Below, one piece after another: positions 28,011 through 37,977 of a stretch of DNA of 64,000 bases (positions are counted from its first letter, which is position 1; every line of letters begins with the position of its first letter). The notes under the pieces were generated by a model. That model was given only the letters and a program-made list of their open reading frames with translations, did not search any database and had not been told where the DNA came from. Where the stretch lies: contig JADIYD010000012.1 of the NCBI GenBank assembly GCA_016705475.1, positions 1 to 64,000 of the forward strand. Reading direction: 5' to 3'. The position numbers and the translations under genes were made by a program. This DNA is from Betaproteobacteria bacterium. Lineage in GTDB: Bacteria > Pseudomonadota > Gammaproteobacteria > Burkholderiales > Rhodocyclaceae.

Positions 28011-30047
28011 TTAAGCGCGGTTGATCCACAGGGTCATCAGCACAAAGACGCCAATGATCATGGTGAAAGCGTAGTGATATACGTAACCGGTCTGGAACAG
28101 GCGGGTTATCGAGGCGATCCATCCAACAAGCTTGGCTGAGCCATTAACGATAAATCCGTCAATGATGGCGACATCGCCGCCCTTCCAGAGCACCTTGCCC
28201 AGGAGGCGAGAGCCACCAGCGAAGACAAGTTCGTTGAATTTATCGAAGTAATACTTGTTCTCGAGCAGCGTATGGATGGCCGAGAAACGACGTTGAATGG
28301 CTGCCGGAATGTCGGGGCGCTTCATGTAGAAGAACCACGACAGCAACACGCCGGCCAGCGCCAGATAGAACGGCGGAGTCGAGAAAGCATGAACACCCAT
28401 CGCTGCAGCTCCGTGGAAATGTTCAAGGAACTGTGACAGTGCCGGATGTGCGACGTTATCAACGTGGATTACGCCCTTGAAGTAATCCCCCGCCACCATC
28501 GGTCCGATGCCGATGAACCCGATGACTGCAGACGGAATGGCCAGCAAGACCAGCGGCAAGGTTACCACCCACGGCGTTTCGTGCGGCTTTTGACCCGGTG
28601 CCAGACCATGGTGATGGTCGTGCGAGGCCTCCTCGTCATCATGGTCGCCATGATGTTCATGGTGGTGCGCATCATCCGCTTTCCCAAACCGTTCTTCTCC
28701 ATGAAAAACCAGGAAATACATTCTGAACGAATAGAAAGCGGTGACGAACACACCGGCCAGTACGGCGAAATAGGCAAAGCTGGAACCCGGGATATTAGAG
28801 AACTTGACCGCTTCGATGATCGAGTCTTTCGAGTAGAAGCCCGCCAGGAAAGGCGTACCGATAAGAGCCAGCGAACCAATCAGGGAAGTAATCCAGGTAA
28901 TCGGCATGTACTTGCGCAGGCCGCCCATGTTACGGATGTCCTGATCATGATGCATACCAATGATGACCGAACCGGCACCAAGGAAGAGCAGCGCCTTGAA
29001 GAAGGCGTGCGTCATCAGGTGGAATATGGCAACAGAGTATGCAGAAGCACCCAAGGCGACAGTCATGTAACCAAGCTGCGACAACGTGGAGTAAGCCACG
29101 ACGCGCTTGATATCGTTCTGAATTATGCCGAGGAAGCCCATGAACAGTGCTGTGATCGCGCCGATAATGATCACGAAGGACAGCGCGGTTGTTGACAGTT
29201 CAAACAGGGGAGACGTCCGGGCGACCATGAAGATACCAGCGGTCACCATGGTTGCCGCGTGGATCAGTGCCGAAATCGGGGTCGGGCCTTCCATTGAATC
29301 AGGCAGCCACACATGCAGCGGAACCTGAGCTGACTTGCCCATGGCACCAATGAACAGGCAGATACAGGTGACTGTCATGAGGGACCATTCAGCCGCGCCC
29401 CAGATGTTGATCATGGCCGATGCCAGCTCAGGAGCTCTCTCAAATACTGTTTTGTAGTCCAGCGTACCGAAATGAGCAAGGATCAGACCGATGCCAAGAA
29501 TAAAGCCAAAGTCACCGACACGATTGACCAAGAAGGCCTTCATGTTGGCAAAAATGGCTGTGGGGCGGGTGTACCAGAAACCGATCAGCAGATAGGAAAC
29601 CAGACCTACCGCCTCCCAGCCGAAGAAAAGCTGCATGAAGTTGTTGCTCATCACCAGCATCAGCATGGAGAACGTGAACAACGAGATGTAGCTGAAGAAG
29701 CGGTTGTAGCCGGGATCTTCCTGCATGTAGCCGATGGTGTAGATATGCACCATCAGGGACACGAAGGTAACGACCAGCATCATTGTCGTAGTCAGCGTGT
29801 CGATCAGGAAACCGACTTCAAACTTGTAGTCGCCGCTGGTCAGCCAGGTATAGACCGCACCGTTGTAGGTGTTTCCGGCAAGGACATCCTTGAAGATGAT
29901 GACAGAGGCGATGAAGGCAATAGCGACACCGGCAATAGTTGCGGTATGGGCAACCCAGCGCGGTATAACGCGACAGAACAGGCCGGCAATCATGGCACCG
30001 ACTAACGGCGCCATGGGTACGAGCAGGTAGAGTTTTTGCATTTCCAT
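28011..30047 (-). CDS. nuoL: NADH:quinone oxidoreductase subunit L
   Basis: 678 residues, distal proton-pump subunit with the long lateral helix at the C-terminus. Conserved: FFGWEAVGLVSYLLIGFWY (essential Glu), SAQVPLHVWLPDSMEGPTPI then SALIHAATMVTAG, and IKRVVAYSTLSQLGYMTVAL. A His-rich insert of the type HHHEHHGDHDDEEASHDHHH near residues 465-485 is characteristic of many betaproteobacterial NuoL and could bind metal, which is inference. Confidence 0.97.
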   Translation of the reverse strand: MEMQKLYLLVPMAPLVGAMIAGLFCRVIPRWVAHTATIAGVAIAFIASVIIFKDVLAGNTYNGAVYTWLTSGDYKFEVGFLIDTLTTTMMLVVTFVSLMVHIYTIGYMQEDPGYNRFFSYISLFTFSMLMLVMSNNFMQLFFGWEAVGLVSYLLIGFWYTRPTAIFANMKAFLVNRVGDFGFILGIGLILAHFGTLDYKTVFERAPELASAMINIWGAAEWSLMTVTCICLFIGAMGKSAQVPLHVWLPDSMEGPTPISALIHAATMVTAGIFMVARTSPLFELSTTALSFVIIIGAITALFMGFLGIIQNDIKRVVAYSTLSQLGYMTVALGASAYSVAIFHLMTHAFFKALLFLGAGSVIIGMHHDQDIRNMGGLRKYMPITWITSLIGSLALIGTPFLAGFYSKDSIIEAVKFSNIPGSSFAYFAVLAGVFVTAFYSFRMYFLVFHGEERFGKADDAHHHEHHGDHDDEEASHDHHHGLAPGQKPHETPWVVTLPLVLLAIPSAVIGFIGIGPMVAGDYFKGVIHVDNVAHPALSQFLEHFHGAAAMGVHAFSTPPFYLALAGVLLSWFFYMKRPDIPAAIQRRFSAIHTLLENKYYFDKFNELVFAGGSRLLGKVLWKGGDVAIIDGFIVNGSAKLVGWIASITRLFQTGYVYHYAFTMIIGVFVLMTLWINRA

Positions 30048-30049
30048 GT

Positions 30050-30361
30050 TTAACCCTTCAGGCTGCCCAGGTCATCCACATGGATGCTCTTGAGATTGCG
30101 GAACAGCACGATCAGAATGGCCAGACCAATTGCCGATTCAGCTGCGGCTACGGTCAGGATGAAGAAGACGAAAATCTGACCGGATAGATCATTCAGGTAG
30201 TGGGAAAACGCCACGAAATTCATGTTGACCGCAAGCAGCATCAGCTCGATGGCCATCAGCAGAACGATCAAGTTCTTTCGGTTCAGGAAGATGCCGACCA
30301 CGCTGATTGCGAAGAGAATCGCGCCCAGGATCAGAAAGTGGGAGAGAGAAAGAGTTAGCAT
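30050..30361 (-). CDS. nuoK: NADH:quinone oxidoreductase subunit K
   Basis: 103 residues, three membrane helices, MrpC-like. Carries the two buried Glu residues of the E-channel: LLMAIELMLLAVNMNF and TVAAAESAIGLAILIVLFRN. Two bases separate its stop from the nuoL start. Confidence 0.96.
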   Translation of the reverse strand: MLTLSLSHFLILGAILFAISVVGIFLNRKNLIVLLMAIELMLLAVNMNFVAFSHYLNDLSGQIFVFFILTVAAAESAIGLAILIVLFRNLKSIHVDDLGSLKG

Positions 30362-30375
30362 GGATTCCCCGGGGA

Positions 30376-30972
30376 TCAGTCTTTTTCAACCGGCATTTGC
30401 AGGACGCGCACGCGATCACTCGCCTTGACGAAGACCTGCTCATTCGGGTTGGTGTATTTGGACTTCTTCGGACCGCGGTAGGTCAGCACAATCGCTGCGA
30501 TCATGCCGACAAGCAGAATGATTGAGGCCAGCTCGAAGGGATAGACAAAGTCGGTGAACATCAGAGCGCCGATGCTCTTGGTATTCGACACCCCGGCCGG
30601 GACCATCGCTTCGGCTGCAGGTATTTGAAAATACTTGCTTCCGAGCACAAGGCTCATTTCCAAAGCCATCAGCAGACCGAGAAGTGCACCAAGTGGCAGA
30701 TAATTCCAGAAGCCTTGGCGGATTCGGTCGATATTGATATCCAGCATCATCACGACGAACAAGAACAGCACCATGACCGCGCCAACATAGACGAGGATGA
30801 TGGCAATCGCCAGAAATTCAGCTTGCAGCAAGGCCCAGATTCCACCACAGGTAAAAAAGGCAAGAATCAGATGCAATGCAGCGTGAACCGGGTTTCGGGC
30901 GGTGATCACGCGAAGACTCGCGAAGACCAGAATCGCCGAAAGGAAGTAAAAAACGGCAGTTTGAAAATCCAT
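30376..30972 (-). CDS. nuoJ: NADH:quinone oxidoreductase subunit J
   Basis: 198 residues, five membrane helices. Start taken at ATG 30972 (MDFQTAVFYFLSAILVFASL); the GTG 30981 in frame is less likely. Conserved NPVHAALHLILAFF and IILVYVGAVMVLFLFVVMML, the helix with the pi-bulge that takes part in coupling quinone reduction to pumping. Confidence 0.95.
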   Translation of the reverse strand: MDFQTAVFYFLSAILVFASLRVITARNPVHAALHLILAFFTCGGIWALLQAEFLAIAIILVYVGAVMVLFLFVVMMLDINIDRIRQGFWNYLPLGALLGLLMALEMSLVLGSKYFQIPAAEAMVPAGVSNTKSIGALMFTDFVYPFELASIILLVGMIAAIVLTYRGPKKSKYTNPNEQVFVKASDRVRVLQMPVEKD

Positions 30973-30984
30973 CGCTAGCACCTG

Positions 30985-31473
30985 TTATCGGTAAGAAGCA
31001 TCAAGTTCGCGATCCTTCGCGATCTGATCTTCGTAGCGGTCGCCGTTAGCCAGCAACATCTGCTTGGTGTAATACAAATCACCACGCTTCTCGCCGTGAT
31101 ATTCAAAAATGCGCGTCTCAACAACGGCATCAACCGGGCAGGCTTCCTCGCAGAAACCACAGAAAATGCACTTGGTCAGATCAATGTCATAGCGCGTTGT
31201 ACGACGTGAACCGTCATCGCGTGGCTCCGCCTCAATGGTGATAGCCAGCGCAGGACAGATCGCTTCACACAACTTGCAGGCGATGCAGCGCTCTTCACCA
31301 TTCGGATACCGACGCAACGCATGCAGACCACGAAAGCGGAAGCTCTGCGGTGTCTTCTCTTCCGGATATTGGACGGTGATCTTGCGAGCAAAGAAATACC
31401 TGCCCGTAACCGACATGCCCTTCAACAATTCCTTGAGGAAGAGGCTGTTGAAGATTTCCTTCATCGAACCCAT
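30985..31473 (-). CDS. nuoI: NADH:quinone oxidoreductase subunit I
   Basis: 162 residues. Ferredoxin-like peripheral subunit with two 4Fe-4S clusters (N6a, N6b): CIACKLCEAICPALAI and CIFCGFCEEACPVDAV, eight Cys in all. Passes electrons from NuoG towards NuoB. N-terminal amphipathic helix SLFLKELLKGMSVTGRYFFA docks to the membrane arm. Starts at ATG 31473; an internal ATG at 31464 is possible. Confidence 0.97.
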   Translation of the reverse strand: MGSMKEIFNSLFLKELLKGMSVTGRYFFARKITVQYPEEKTPQSFRFRGLHALRRYPNGEERCIACKLCEAICPALAITIEAEPRDDGSRRTTRYDIDLTKCIFCGFCEEACPVDAVVETRIFEYHGEKRGDLYYTKQMLLANGDRYEDQIAKDRELDASYR

Positions 31474-31483
31474 TAGTCTCTCC

Positions 31484-32533
31484 TCACTTCCAGATATTCA
31501 AAGGCGACATCATCCAGACGCCGACAACAACCAGCCAGATCAGACAGATCGGCAAGAAAACCTTCCAGCCCAGACGCATCAACTGGTCATAGCGATATCG
31601 CGGGAAAGTCGCCCGGAACCACAGGAACAGGAAGAGAATGGCCGACATTTTGATGAATAGCCACAGGATGCCGTCAGGCAGGAATCCCACGGGCGACAAC
31701 CAGCCACCCAAAAACAGAAGGGAGGTCAGCGCCGCAACCAGGATCATGTTGGCGTATTCAGCCAGGAAGAACAGCGCGAAGGCCATCCCGGAGTACTCAA
31801 CGTGGAAACCAGCAACGATTTCTGATTCGCCCTCGGCAACGTCAAACGGTGCGCGATTCAGTTCGGCCGTGCCGGAAATCAGATATACGATGAACATCGG
31901 AAACAGTGGAAGCCAGTTCCACGACAGGAAGCTCAACCCCCATCCGGCGAAACGCCCCTGATCCTGAACATTGACGATATCCACCAGATTGAGGCTGTTC
32001 GAGACCATCAACACGCAAATCAGCGAAAAACCCATCGAGATTTCATAGGAAACCATCTGGGCAGCCGAGCGCATGGCACCAAGAAATGCGTACTTGGAGT
32101 TGGATGCCCACCCGGAAAGGATGATTCCGTATACCCCCATCGACGTGATTGCCATGATGTAGAGCAGGCTCGCATCAATATTGGCTACCACCAGAGAGTC
32201 GGTAAAGGGAACCACAGCCCAGGCAGCCAGTGCCGGCGCAATCGCCAACATCGGTGCAATGATGAAGATTCCCTTACTGGCCGTGGTCGGAACGATAATT
32301 TCCTTGAGCAGCAACTTGAGGCCGTCAGCGATAGGCTGGATGAGACCCCACGGACCGACCCGGTTGGGGCCGATGCGGACCTGCATATAACCGATGACTT
32401 TGCGTTCGAAATAGGTCAGATAAGCCACACCGAGCATCAATGGTGCAACAATCAGGACGATCTTGATCAGGGTCCATACGGCAGGCCAAGCGCCGCCAAA
32501 AATCCCTGTGCCGAAATTCATCAATGCGTCCAT
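31484..32533 (-). CDS. nuoH: NADH:quinone oxidoreductase subunit H
   Basis: 349 residues, eight membrane helices. Forms the quinone chamber together with NuoB/D. Conserved: MQVRIGPNRVGPWGLIQPIA with DGLKLLLKE, GTAELNRAPFDVAEGESEIV (acidic loop) and LPDGILWLFIKMSAILFLFL. ATG directly follows the nuoG stop. Confidence 0.97.
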   Translation of the reverse strand: MDALMNFGTGIFGGAWPAVWTLIKIVLIVAPLMLGVAYLTYFERKVIGYMQVRIGPNRVGPWGLIQPIADGLKLLLKEIIVPTTASKGIFIIAPMLAIAPALAAWAVVPFTDSLVVANIDASLLYIMAITSMGVYGIILSGWASNSKYAFLGAMRSAAQMVSYEISMGFSLICVLMVSNSLNLVDIVNVQDQGRFAGWGLSFLSWNWLPLFPMFIVYLISGTAELNRAPFDVAEGESEIVAGFHVEYSGMAFALFFLAEYANMILVAALTSLLFLGGWLSPVGFLPDGILWLFIKMSAILFLFLWFRATFPRYRYDQLMRLGWKVFLPICLIWLVVVGVWMMSPLNIWK

Positions 32534-34867
32534 TTATGCACGCTCCACGGTTATCGACCCGAACATGTCGCCCAGCATCGCGGTACTCGCATGCGCCGCT
32601 GAGACGCGTACGCAACCGGCAGGCACATTATTGTCGATGCAGGCAACCAGAATTGCTTCGCCGCTTCCCTGCTTGACGCGAACCTTTGCTTTATCAGCAA
32701 TACCGATCTGGGCAAGGGTCTGCTCTGAAATGCGGGCGCTAGGGGGAACCGAATCAGCGGTTTGCTGCAAAGCCGGGGCGCGTCGCGCCATCGGATCGGC
32801 AAAGTTGATGGGCACATCAGCGATGCGCTGCAATCCGGCGGAAGCAGCGACTGGAACTGCCAAGGCAACACCTATAAGGTCGTTGTTCAGACCAGCCAGG
32901 AATTCAACGCCCGCCCCCAACAACTCATCGCGTACCGCTTCGCTGGATTCGTACGTGAAACCATCGAGATTGAGCACATTGCCGAGCACACGCAGCAGCT
33001 TCCAAGCCGGGCGTGCATCGCCACGCGGCTTGGCCACGCCGTTGAAACTCTGCACGCGGCCTTCGATATTGACGAAGGACCCCGAGGTTTCGGTATAAGG
33101 CGAAATCGGCAGGATCACATCGGCGTACTCGAGCGCCGCTGCGTGCTTGAATGCAGACATGTAAACAACCAAGCTGGCCTGCTTGAGCGCACCGAGAACC
33201 AGTTGCGGATTGGCGCAATCGAATTCTGGCTCGACGCCCATCAGGACGTAGGCCTTACGTGGCTGTTCGAACATCTGGCGGGCATTGGCACCTGCCGCCA
33301 AGACACCGGCCGCGTAAGCACCGACCGTATTGGCACCCTCGCCAAGGAAGCCAACAGTTGCGCCAGTAATCTTGCCAAGCTCAAGCGCAAGCGCCTGCAA
33401 TTGGGTCGCGTCAGCCGACTGGGTTACGACATTCCCAAGGAAAATCGCGCGCTTGTCACCATCCACCAAGCTCTGCGCAATCTTTTTGCTCGTTTCGCAG
33501 ACGCCGGAAGATTCGACACCTGCCGGAACCGCAATACCCTTGATCTCAGCCGCAGCCTTGACAATAGCGGCCAACCCGGTAGCCAGTTGACCAGGTGCAA
33601 CAGTCATGCGGGCATGCAGATTGATCAGTTGATCATCACCGGTCACAGACAGCAAGCTGACATTCGTGTACTTCTTGGCAGCCTGACGCAGGCGCTGGGC
33701 AATCAGCGGATGGTCTTTACGCAGGAAGGATCCGACTACCAGAGCGCCATCAAGATTCTGAATCTCGGCGAGGCGCATACCAAGCCAAGGCGTACCGGCG
33801 CGCTTGGAATCGGCGAAAAAGTCGCTTTGACGCGTACGGAAATCGATATTGCCGCTACCAAGACCCTTCATTACCTTACCCAGCAAGGTCAGCTCTTCCA
33901 GCGTCGAGCTTTGGGCTGCTAGTGCTGCCACTGCATCGCCACCATGGTTACGCGCGACATCCTTCAGGCCGTGTGCGACGTAATCGAGAGCGACGTTCCA
34001 GTTAACTTCCTTCCACTCGCCGCCTTGCTTGACCATGGGCTTGGTCAACCGCTCTTCGGAGTTCAGAGCTTGATAGGAGAAACGCTCCTTGTCAGAAATC
34101 CAGCACTCGTTGACTTCTTCGTTTTCGCGCGGCAAAACGCGCATTACAGTTTCGTGCTTGACCTGGACAACCAGATTGGCGCCAACTGAATCGTGCGGGC
34201 TGACAGACTTTCGGCGCTGCAGTTCCCAAGAACGGGCGGTATAGCGGAACGGCTTCGAGGTCAGCGCGCCAACCGGGCACATGTCAATCATGTTGCCGGA
34301 CAATTCGGAATCCACCGAACGGCCAACGAAAGTCATGATCTCAGAGTGCATGTTGCGGTTACCCATGCCGAGTTCCATGATGCCACCTATTTCCTGACCG
34401 AAGCGGACGCAGCGGGTGCAGTGAATACAGCGGCTCATTTCTTCCATTGAGATAAGCGGACCGACGCTCTTATGGAAAACAACGTGCTTTTCTTCAGTGT
34501 AACGGCTCTTCATCGGGCCGTAGCCGACGGACATATCCTGCAACTGGCACTCGCCACCCTGATCACATATTGGGCAATCCAGCGGGTGATTAATGAGCAG
34601 GAATTCCATCACACCCTTCTGAGCCTTGACGGCCAGTTCGGAGTGCGTAAATACCTTCATGCCGTTGGTCACCGGCGTTGCGCAAGCCGGCAACGGCTTC
34701 GGTGCCTTTTCCACCTGCACAAGACACATGCGGCAGTTGGCGGCAATCGAAAGTTTCTTGTGGTAGCAGAAATGCGGAATATATACACCGACCTGCTGCG
34801 CGGCATCCATCACCGTGCTGCCATCGGGCACTTGCGCTTTTTTGCCGTCGATCTCGATTTCTAGCAT
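32534..34867 (-). CDS. nuoG: NADH:quinone oxidoreductase subunit G
   Basis: 777 residues. N-terminal 2Fe-2S (CYHKKLSIAANCRMCLVQVE), His-ligated 4Fe-4S and further clusters (DCPICDQGGECQLQD, CIHCTRCVRFGQEIGG, MCPVGALTSKPF), then a molybdopterin-oxidoreductase-like domain that has lost its cofactor (from about residue 220). Peripheral arm electron wire. The C-terminal third is less conserved, as usual in betaproteobacteria. Confidence 0.96.
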   Translation of the reverse strand: MLEIEIDGKKAQVPDGSTVMDAAQQVGVYIPHFCYHKKLSIAANCRMCLVQVEKAPKPLPACATPVTNGMKVFTHSELAVKAQKGVMEFLLINHPLDCPICDQGGECQLQDMSVGYGPMKSRYTEEKHVVFHKSVGPLISMEEMSRCIHCTRCVRFGQEIGGIMELGMGNRNMHSEIMTFVGRSVDSELSGNMIDMCPVGALTSKPFRYTARSWELQRRKSVSPHDSVGANLVVQVKHETVMRVLPRENEEVNECWISDKERFSYQALNSEERLTKPMVKQGGEWKEVNWNVALDYVAHGLKDVARNHGGDAVAALAAQSSTLEELTLLGKVMKGLGSGNIDFRTRQSDFFADSKRAGTPWLGMRLAEIQNLDGALVVGSFLRKDHPLIAQRLRQAAKKYTNVSLLSVTGDDQLINLHARMTVAPGQLATGLAAIVKAAAEIKGIAVPAGVESSGVCETSKKIAQSLVDGDKRAIFLGNVVTQSADATQLQALALELGKITGATVGFLGEGANTVGAYAAGVLAAGANARQMFEQPRKAYVLMGVEPEFDCANPQLVLGALKQASLVVYMSAFKHAAALEYADVILPISPYTETSGSFVNIEGRVQSFNGVAKPRGDARPAWKLLRVLGNVLNLDGFTYESSEAVRDELLGAGVEFLAGLNNDLIGVALAVPVAASAGLQRIADVPINFADPMARRAPALQQTADSVPPSARISEQTLAQIGIADKAKVRVKQGSGEAILVACIDNNVPAGCVRVSAAHASTAMLGDMFGSITVERA

Positions 34868-34922
34868 GTCGCTACCTTGTAGCCTGACTTTTCGTCGTTA
34901 GTTTCGTTGCAACCCACAGCCA

Positions 34923-36251
34923 TCAGGCCGGAATCTTGTGGAAGCCGCTACCCGCCCACTGAACATCCTTGGGTACGAGGCAGGTCTTGTTTTCAATGTG
35001 ATACTCGAACTCATTGCCGAAGTGCTTGATGAAGCTCTGCACCGGAAAGGCAGCTGCATCGCCGAGCGCACAAATGGTGCGACCCGCGATGTTGCCTAGC
35101 ACGCTGTTCAGGAGATCCAGATCTTCCGGCTTGCCGAGACCGTTCTCGATGCGATGCACGACCTTGTACATCCAAGCGGTACCTTCACGGCAAGGCGTAC
35201 ACTGACCGCAGGACTCTTCGTAATAGAAGAATGACAAGCGCTCCAGCGCTTTGACCATGCAAACGGTCTCATCCATGACAATGACGGCACCTGACCCGAG
35301 CATGGAACCACCCTTGCTGATCGAGTCGTAGTCCATGGTGCAATCCATGATCACTTCACCTGGCATGGCGGGAGCTGATGATCCTCCCGGAATGACGGCC
35401 TTGAGCTTTCGTCCACCGCGCATGCCGCCGCACATTTCAAGCAGTGTCGAGAACGGCGTTCCGAGTGGAATTTCGTAGTTACCTGGACGATTAACGTGAC
35501 CAGACACCGAAAACAACTTAGTACCACCGTTATTCGGCTTGCCCAGATTCAGGAACTCTTCTCCGCCCATTTTCAGAATAAAAGGGATGGAGGCGAAAGT
35601 CTCGGTATTGTTGATTGTCGTCGGCTTGCCGTACAAACCAAATGAGGCAGGGAACGGCGGCTTGAAACGCGGCTGACCCTTTTTGCCTTCTATGGATTCG
35701 AGCAATGCAGTTTCTTCTCCGCAGATATAAGCGCCGTAACCATGATGCGCAAACAGTTCGAAGTTAAACCCTGACCCAAGAATATTTTGACCAATAAAGC
35801 CGGCAGCGCGAGCCTGATCAAGCGCTTCTTCGAAACGCTTGTACTCGAGCCAGACCTCACCGTGTACATAGTTGTAACCGCGATTGGCACCCATCGCATA
35901 GGCGGCGATGGCCATACCCTCGATGACCGAATGCGGGTTGTAGCGCATGATATCTCGGTCTTTGAATGTACCCGGCTCGCCTTCATCGGTATTGCAGACA
36001 ACGTATTTGTCACCCGGGAAGGAACGCGGCATGAAAGACCACTTTAGACCGGTCGGAAAACCTGCGCCGCCACGACCACGCAAAACAGATTTTTTGACTT
36101 CGCTGATGACGTCTTCCTGCGTCATCTTGGTTTCCAGAATGCGACGGAGTTGGGAATAACCACCCCGAGCCACGTAATCGTCCAGACCCCAGCTATTCTC
36201 GCCATCCAGACCTTCCATCAGGACGCCGTTGATCGCACCAAGCATAGCCAT
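34923..36251 (-). CDS. nuoF: NADH:quinone oxidoreductase subunit F
   Basis: 442 residues. NADH and FMN site plus the N3 cluster: LRGRGGAGFPTGLKWSFMPR, CNTDEGEPGTFKDRDIMRYN, HHGYGAYICGEETALLESIE and ESCGQCTPCREG. The start is the ATG 36251 that overlaps the nuoE stop (TAATG); an in-frame GTG at 36260 lies inside nuoE and is less likely. Parallel in structure to HoxF at 12-13.9 kb, so the window holds two NADH-oxidising modules of the same family. Confidence 0.96.
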   Translation of the reverse strand: MAMLGAINGVLMEGLDGENSWGLDDYVARGGYSQLRRILETKMTQEDVISEVKKSVLRGRGGAGFPTGLKWSFMPRSFPGDKYVVCNTDEGEPGTFKDRDIMRYNPHSVIEGMAIAAYAMGANRGYNYVHGEVWLEYKRFEEALDQARAAGFIGQNILGSGFNFELFAHHGYGAYICGEETALLESIEGKKGQPRFKPPFPASFGLYGKPTTINNTETFASIPFILKMGGEEFLNLGKPNNGGTKLFSVSGHVNRPGNYEIPLGTPFSTLLEMCGGMRGGRKLKAVIPGGSSAPAMPGEVIMDCTMDYDSISKGGSMLGSGAVIVMDETVCMVKALERLSFFYYEESCGQCTPCREGTAWMYKVVHRIENGLGKPEDLDLLNSVLGNIAGRTICALGDAAAFPVQSFIKHFGNEFEYHIENKTCLVPKDVQWAGSGFHKIPA

Positions 36252-36724
36252 TATTTGCACTCCTCAAGCAGCTTGTCGATCTGCTCCGGGTGCATGTGGC
36301 TGCACATCGAGCGGTTGTTGACGATGAATACCGGTGCGTCACCGCAGGCACCCATGCACTCGCCTTCCTTCAACGTGAACTTTCCATCTGGAGTCGTCTC
36401 ACCGTAGCCAACACCCAGTTTTTTCTGAATGTATTCGCCGGCGTGATACCCACCGGAGAGAGCGCAAGGCAAGTTGGTACAGACCGTAATCTTGTACCTG
36501 CCCACTGGCTTCAGGTCATACATGTTGTAAAAGGAGGCCACTTCGTAGACCGCGATAGGCGGCATACCAAGATAGGTGGCTACCGCCTCGATGGACTCGG
36601 AGGATAACCAGCCTTTTTCAGCCTGGGCATGTGCGAGGCAGGCCATCGACGCCGACTGTTTATGCTCGGCGGGATACTTGGCGACTTCGCGGGCGAAGTT
36701 CTGGAGGGTTTCAGCGGAAAACAT
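36251..36724 (-). CDS. nuoE: NADH:quinone oxidoreductase subunit E
   Basis: 157 residues, thioredoxin-like fold with the 2Fe-2S cluster N1a: VCTNLPCALSGG and GECMGACGDAPVFIVNN hold the four Cys. Helical N-terminus (ASMACLAHAQAEKGWLSSES). Overlaps nuoD and nuoF at its ends, so translation is coupled. Confidence 0.96.
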   Translation of the reverse strand: MFSAETLQNFAREVAKYPAEHKQSASMACLAHAQAEKGWLSSESIEAVATYLGMPPIAVYEVASFYNMYDLKPVGRYKITVCTNLPCALSGGYHAGEYIQKKLGVGYGETTPDGKFTLKEGECMGACGDAPVFIVNNRSMCSHMHPEQIDKLLEECK

Positions 36725-37977
36725 CAGCGGTCGATCTCGCCAAAAACAATATCTTGGGAACCGATAATCGTAACGACGTCGGCAATCATGTGGCCTCTGG
36801 ACATTTCATCCAGACCTGCCAAGTGGACAAAGCCCGGGGCACGAATCTTCATGCGGTACGGCTTGTTGGCACCATCGGAAACAAAGTAGATGCCGAACTC
36901 GCCCTTCGGATGTTCGACAGCGGCATAAGCCTCGCCAGCCGGAACATGGATGCCTTCAGTGAAGAGCTTGAAATGATGAATCAGCTCCTCCATGTTGGTC
37001 TTCATGTTTTCACGCGGCGGCGGCGCCACCTTGTTATTGTCAGTGATAACCGGGCCGGGATTCTTGCGCAGCCAAGCAATACACTGCTTGATGATGTTGT
37101 TCGACTGGATCATTTCTTCCATGCGAACCAGGTAACGGTCATAGCTGTCGCCATTGACACCTACCGGAACATCGAAGTTGATCTTGTCGTAGGCAGCATA
37201 AGGCTGCTTCTTGCGCAGATCCCAAGCGATACCAGATCCGCGTAACATGGCACCGGTAAAGCCCATCTGCATGGCGCGCTCCGGCGTTACGACGCCGACA
37301 TTGACCAGGCGCTGCTTCCAGATACGGTTATCAGTCAGCAGGGTGTGATATTCGGAATGGTAAGTCGGGAAACGATTGGTGAAATCTTCAAGGAAGTCCA
37401 GCACAGAACCGCTACGGTTCTCGTTCTTCTCACCAGCCTTCTTGGCATTGGTCCAGGTCGACTCCTGATACTGCGGCATGCGGTCAGGCAGATCGCGATA
37501 GACACCGCCCGGACGATAGTAGGCGGCATGCATCCGCGCTCCGGACACAGCCTCGTAAACGTCCATCAGGTCTTCGCGTTCGCGGAAGGTGTAGAGCGCC
37601 ATGGTCATCGCCCCAACGTCCAGGGCATGACAGCCAATCCACAACAGATGGTTGAGGATACGGGTAACTTCGTCGAACATGACGCGGATGTACTTGCCAC
37701 GTTCCGGAACTTCAATGCCGAGCAACTTCTCCGTCGCCAGGCAGTAGGCGTGCTCGTTACACATCATCGACACGTAGTCGAGGCGGTCCATGTAAGGCAC
37801 GGACTGGACCCAAGTACGGGTTTCAGCAAGTTTTTCCGTGGCCCGATGGAGCAACCCGATGTGCGGGTCAGCGCGCTGCACAACTTCACCATCCAGCTCA
37901 AGAACCAGGCGCAATACACCGTGCGCTGCAGGATGCTGCGGACCAAAGTTCAGCGTGAAATTACGGATATCAGCCAT
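36724..37977 (-). CDS. nuoD: NADH:quinone oxidoreductase subunit D
   Basis: 417 residues. 49-kDa subunit, evolved from the large subunit of NiFe hydrogenases but without metal Cys; lines the quinone site. Conserved: LNFGPQHPAAHGVLRLVLEL (the HPAAHG quinone loop), HIGLLHRATEKL, DYVSMMCNEHAYCLATEKLL and a C-terminal DIVFGEIDR. Start taken at ATG 37977 (MADIRNFTLNF), which overlaps the nuoC end by 8 bases; the longer reading frame upstream lies in nuoC. Confidence 0.96.
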   Translation of the reverse strand: MADIRNFTLNFGPQHPAAHGVLRLVLELDGEVVQRADPHIGLLHRATEKLAETRTWVQSVPYMDRLDYVSMMCNEHAYCLATEKLLGIEVPERGKYIRVMFDEVTRILNHLLWIGCHALDVGAMTMALYTFREREDLMDVYEAVSGARMHAAYYRPGGVYRDLPDRMPQYQESTWTNAKKAGEKNENRSGSVLDFLEDFTNRFPTYHSEYHTLLTDNRIWKQRLVNVGVVTPERAMQMGFTGAMLRGSGIAWDLRKKQPYAAYDKINFDVPVGVNGDSYDRYLVRMEEMIQSNNIIKQCIAWLRKNPGPVITDNNKVAPPPRENMKTNMEELIHHFKLFTEGIHVPAGEAYAAVEHPKGEFGIYFVSDGANKPYRMKIRAPGFVHLAGLDEMSRGHMIADVVTIIGSQDIVFGEIDR

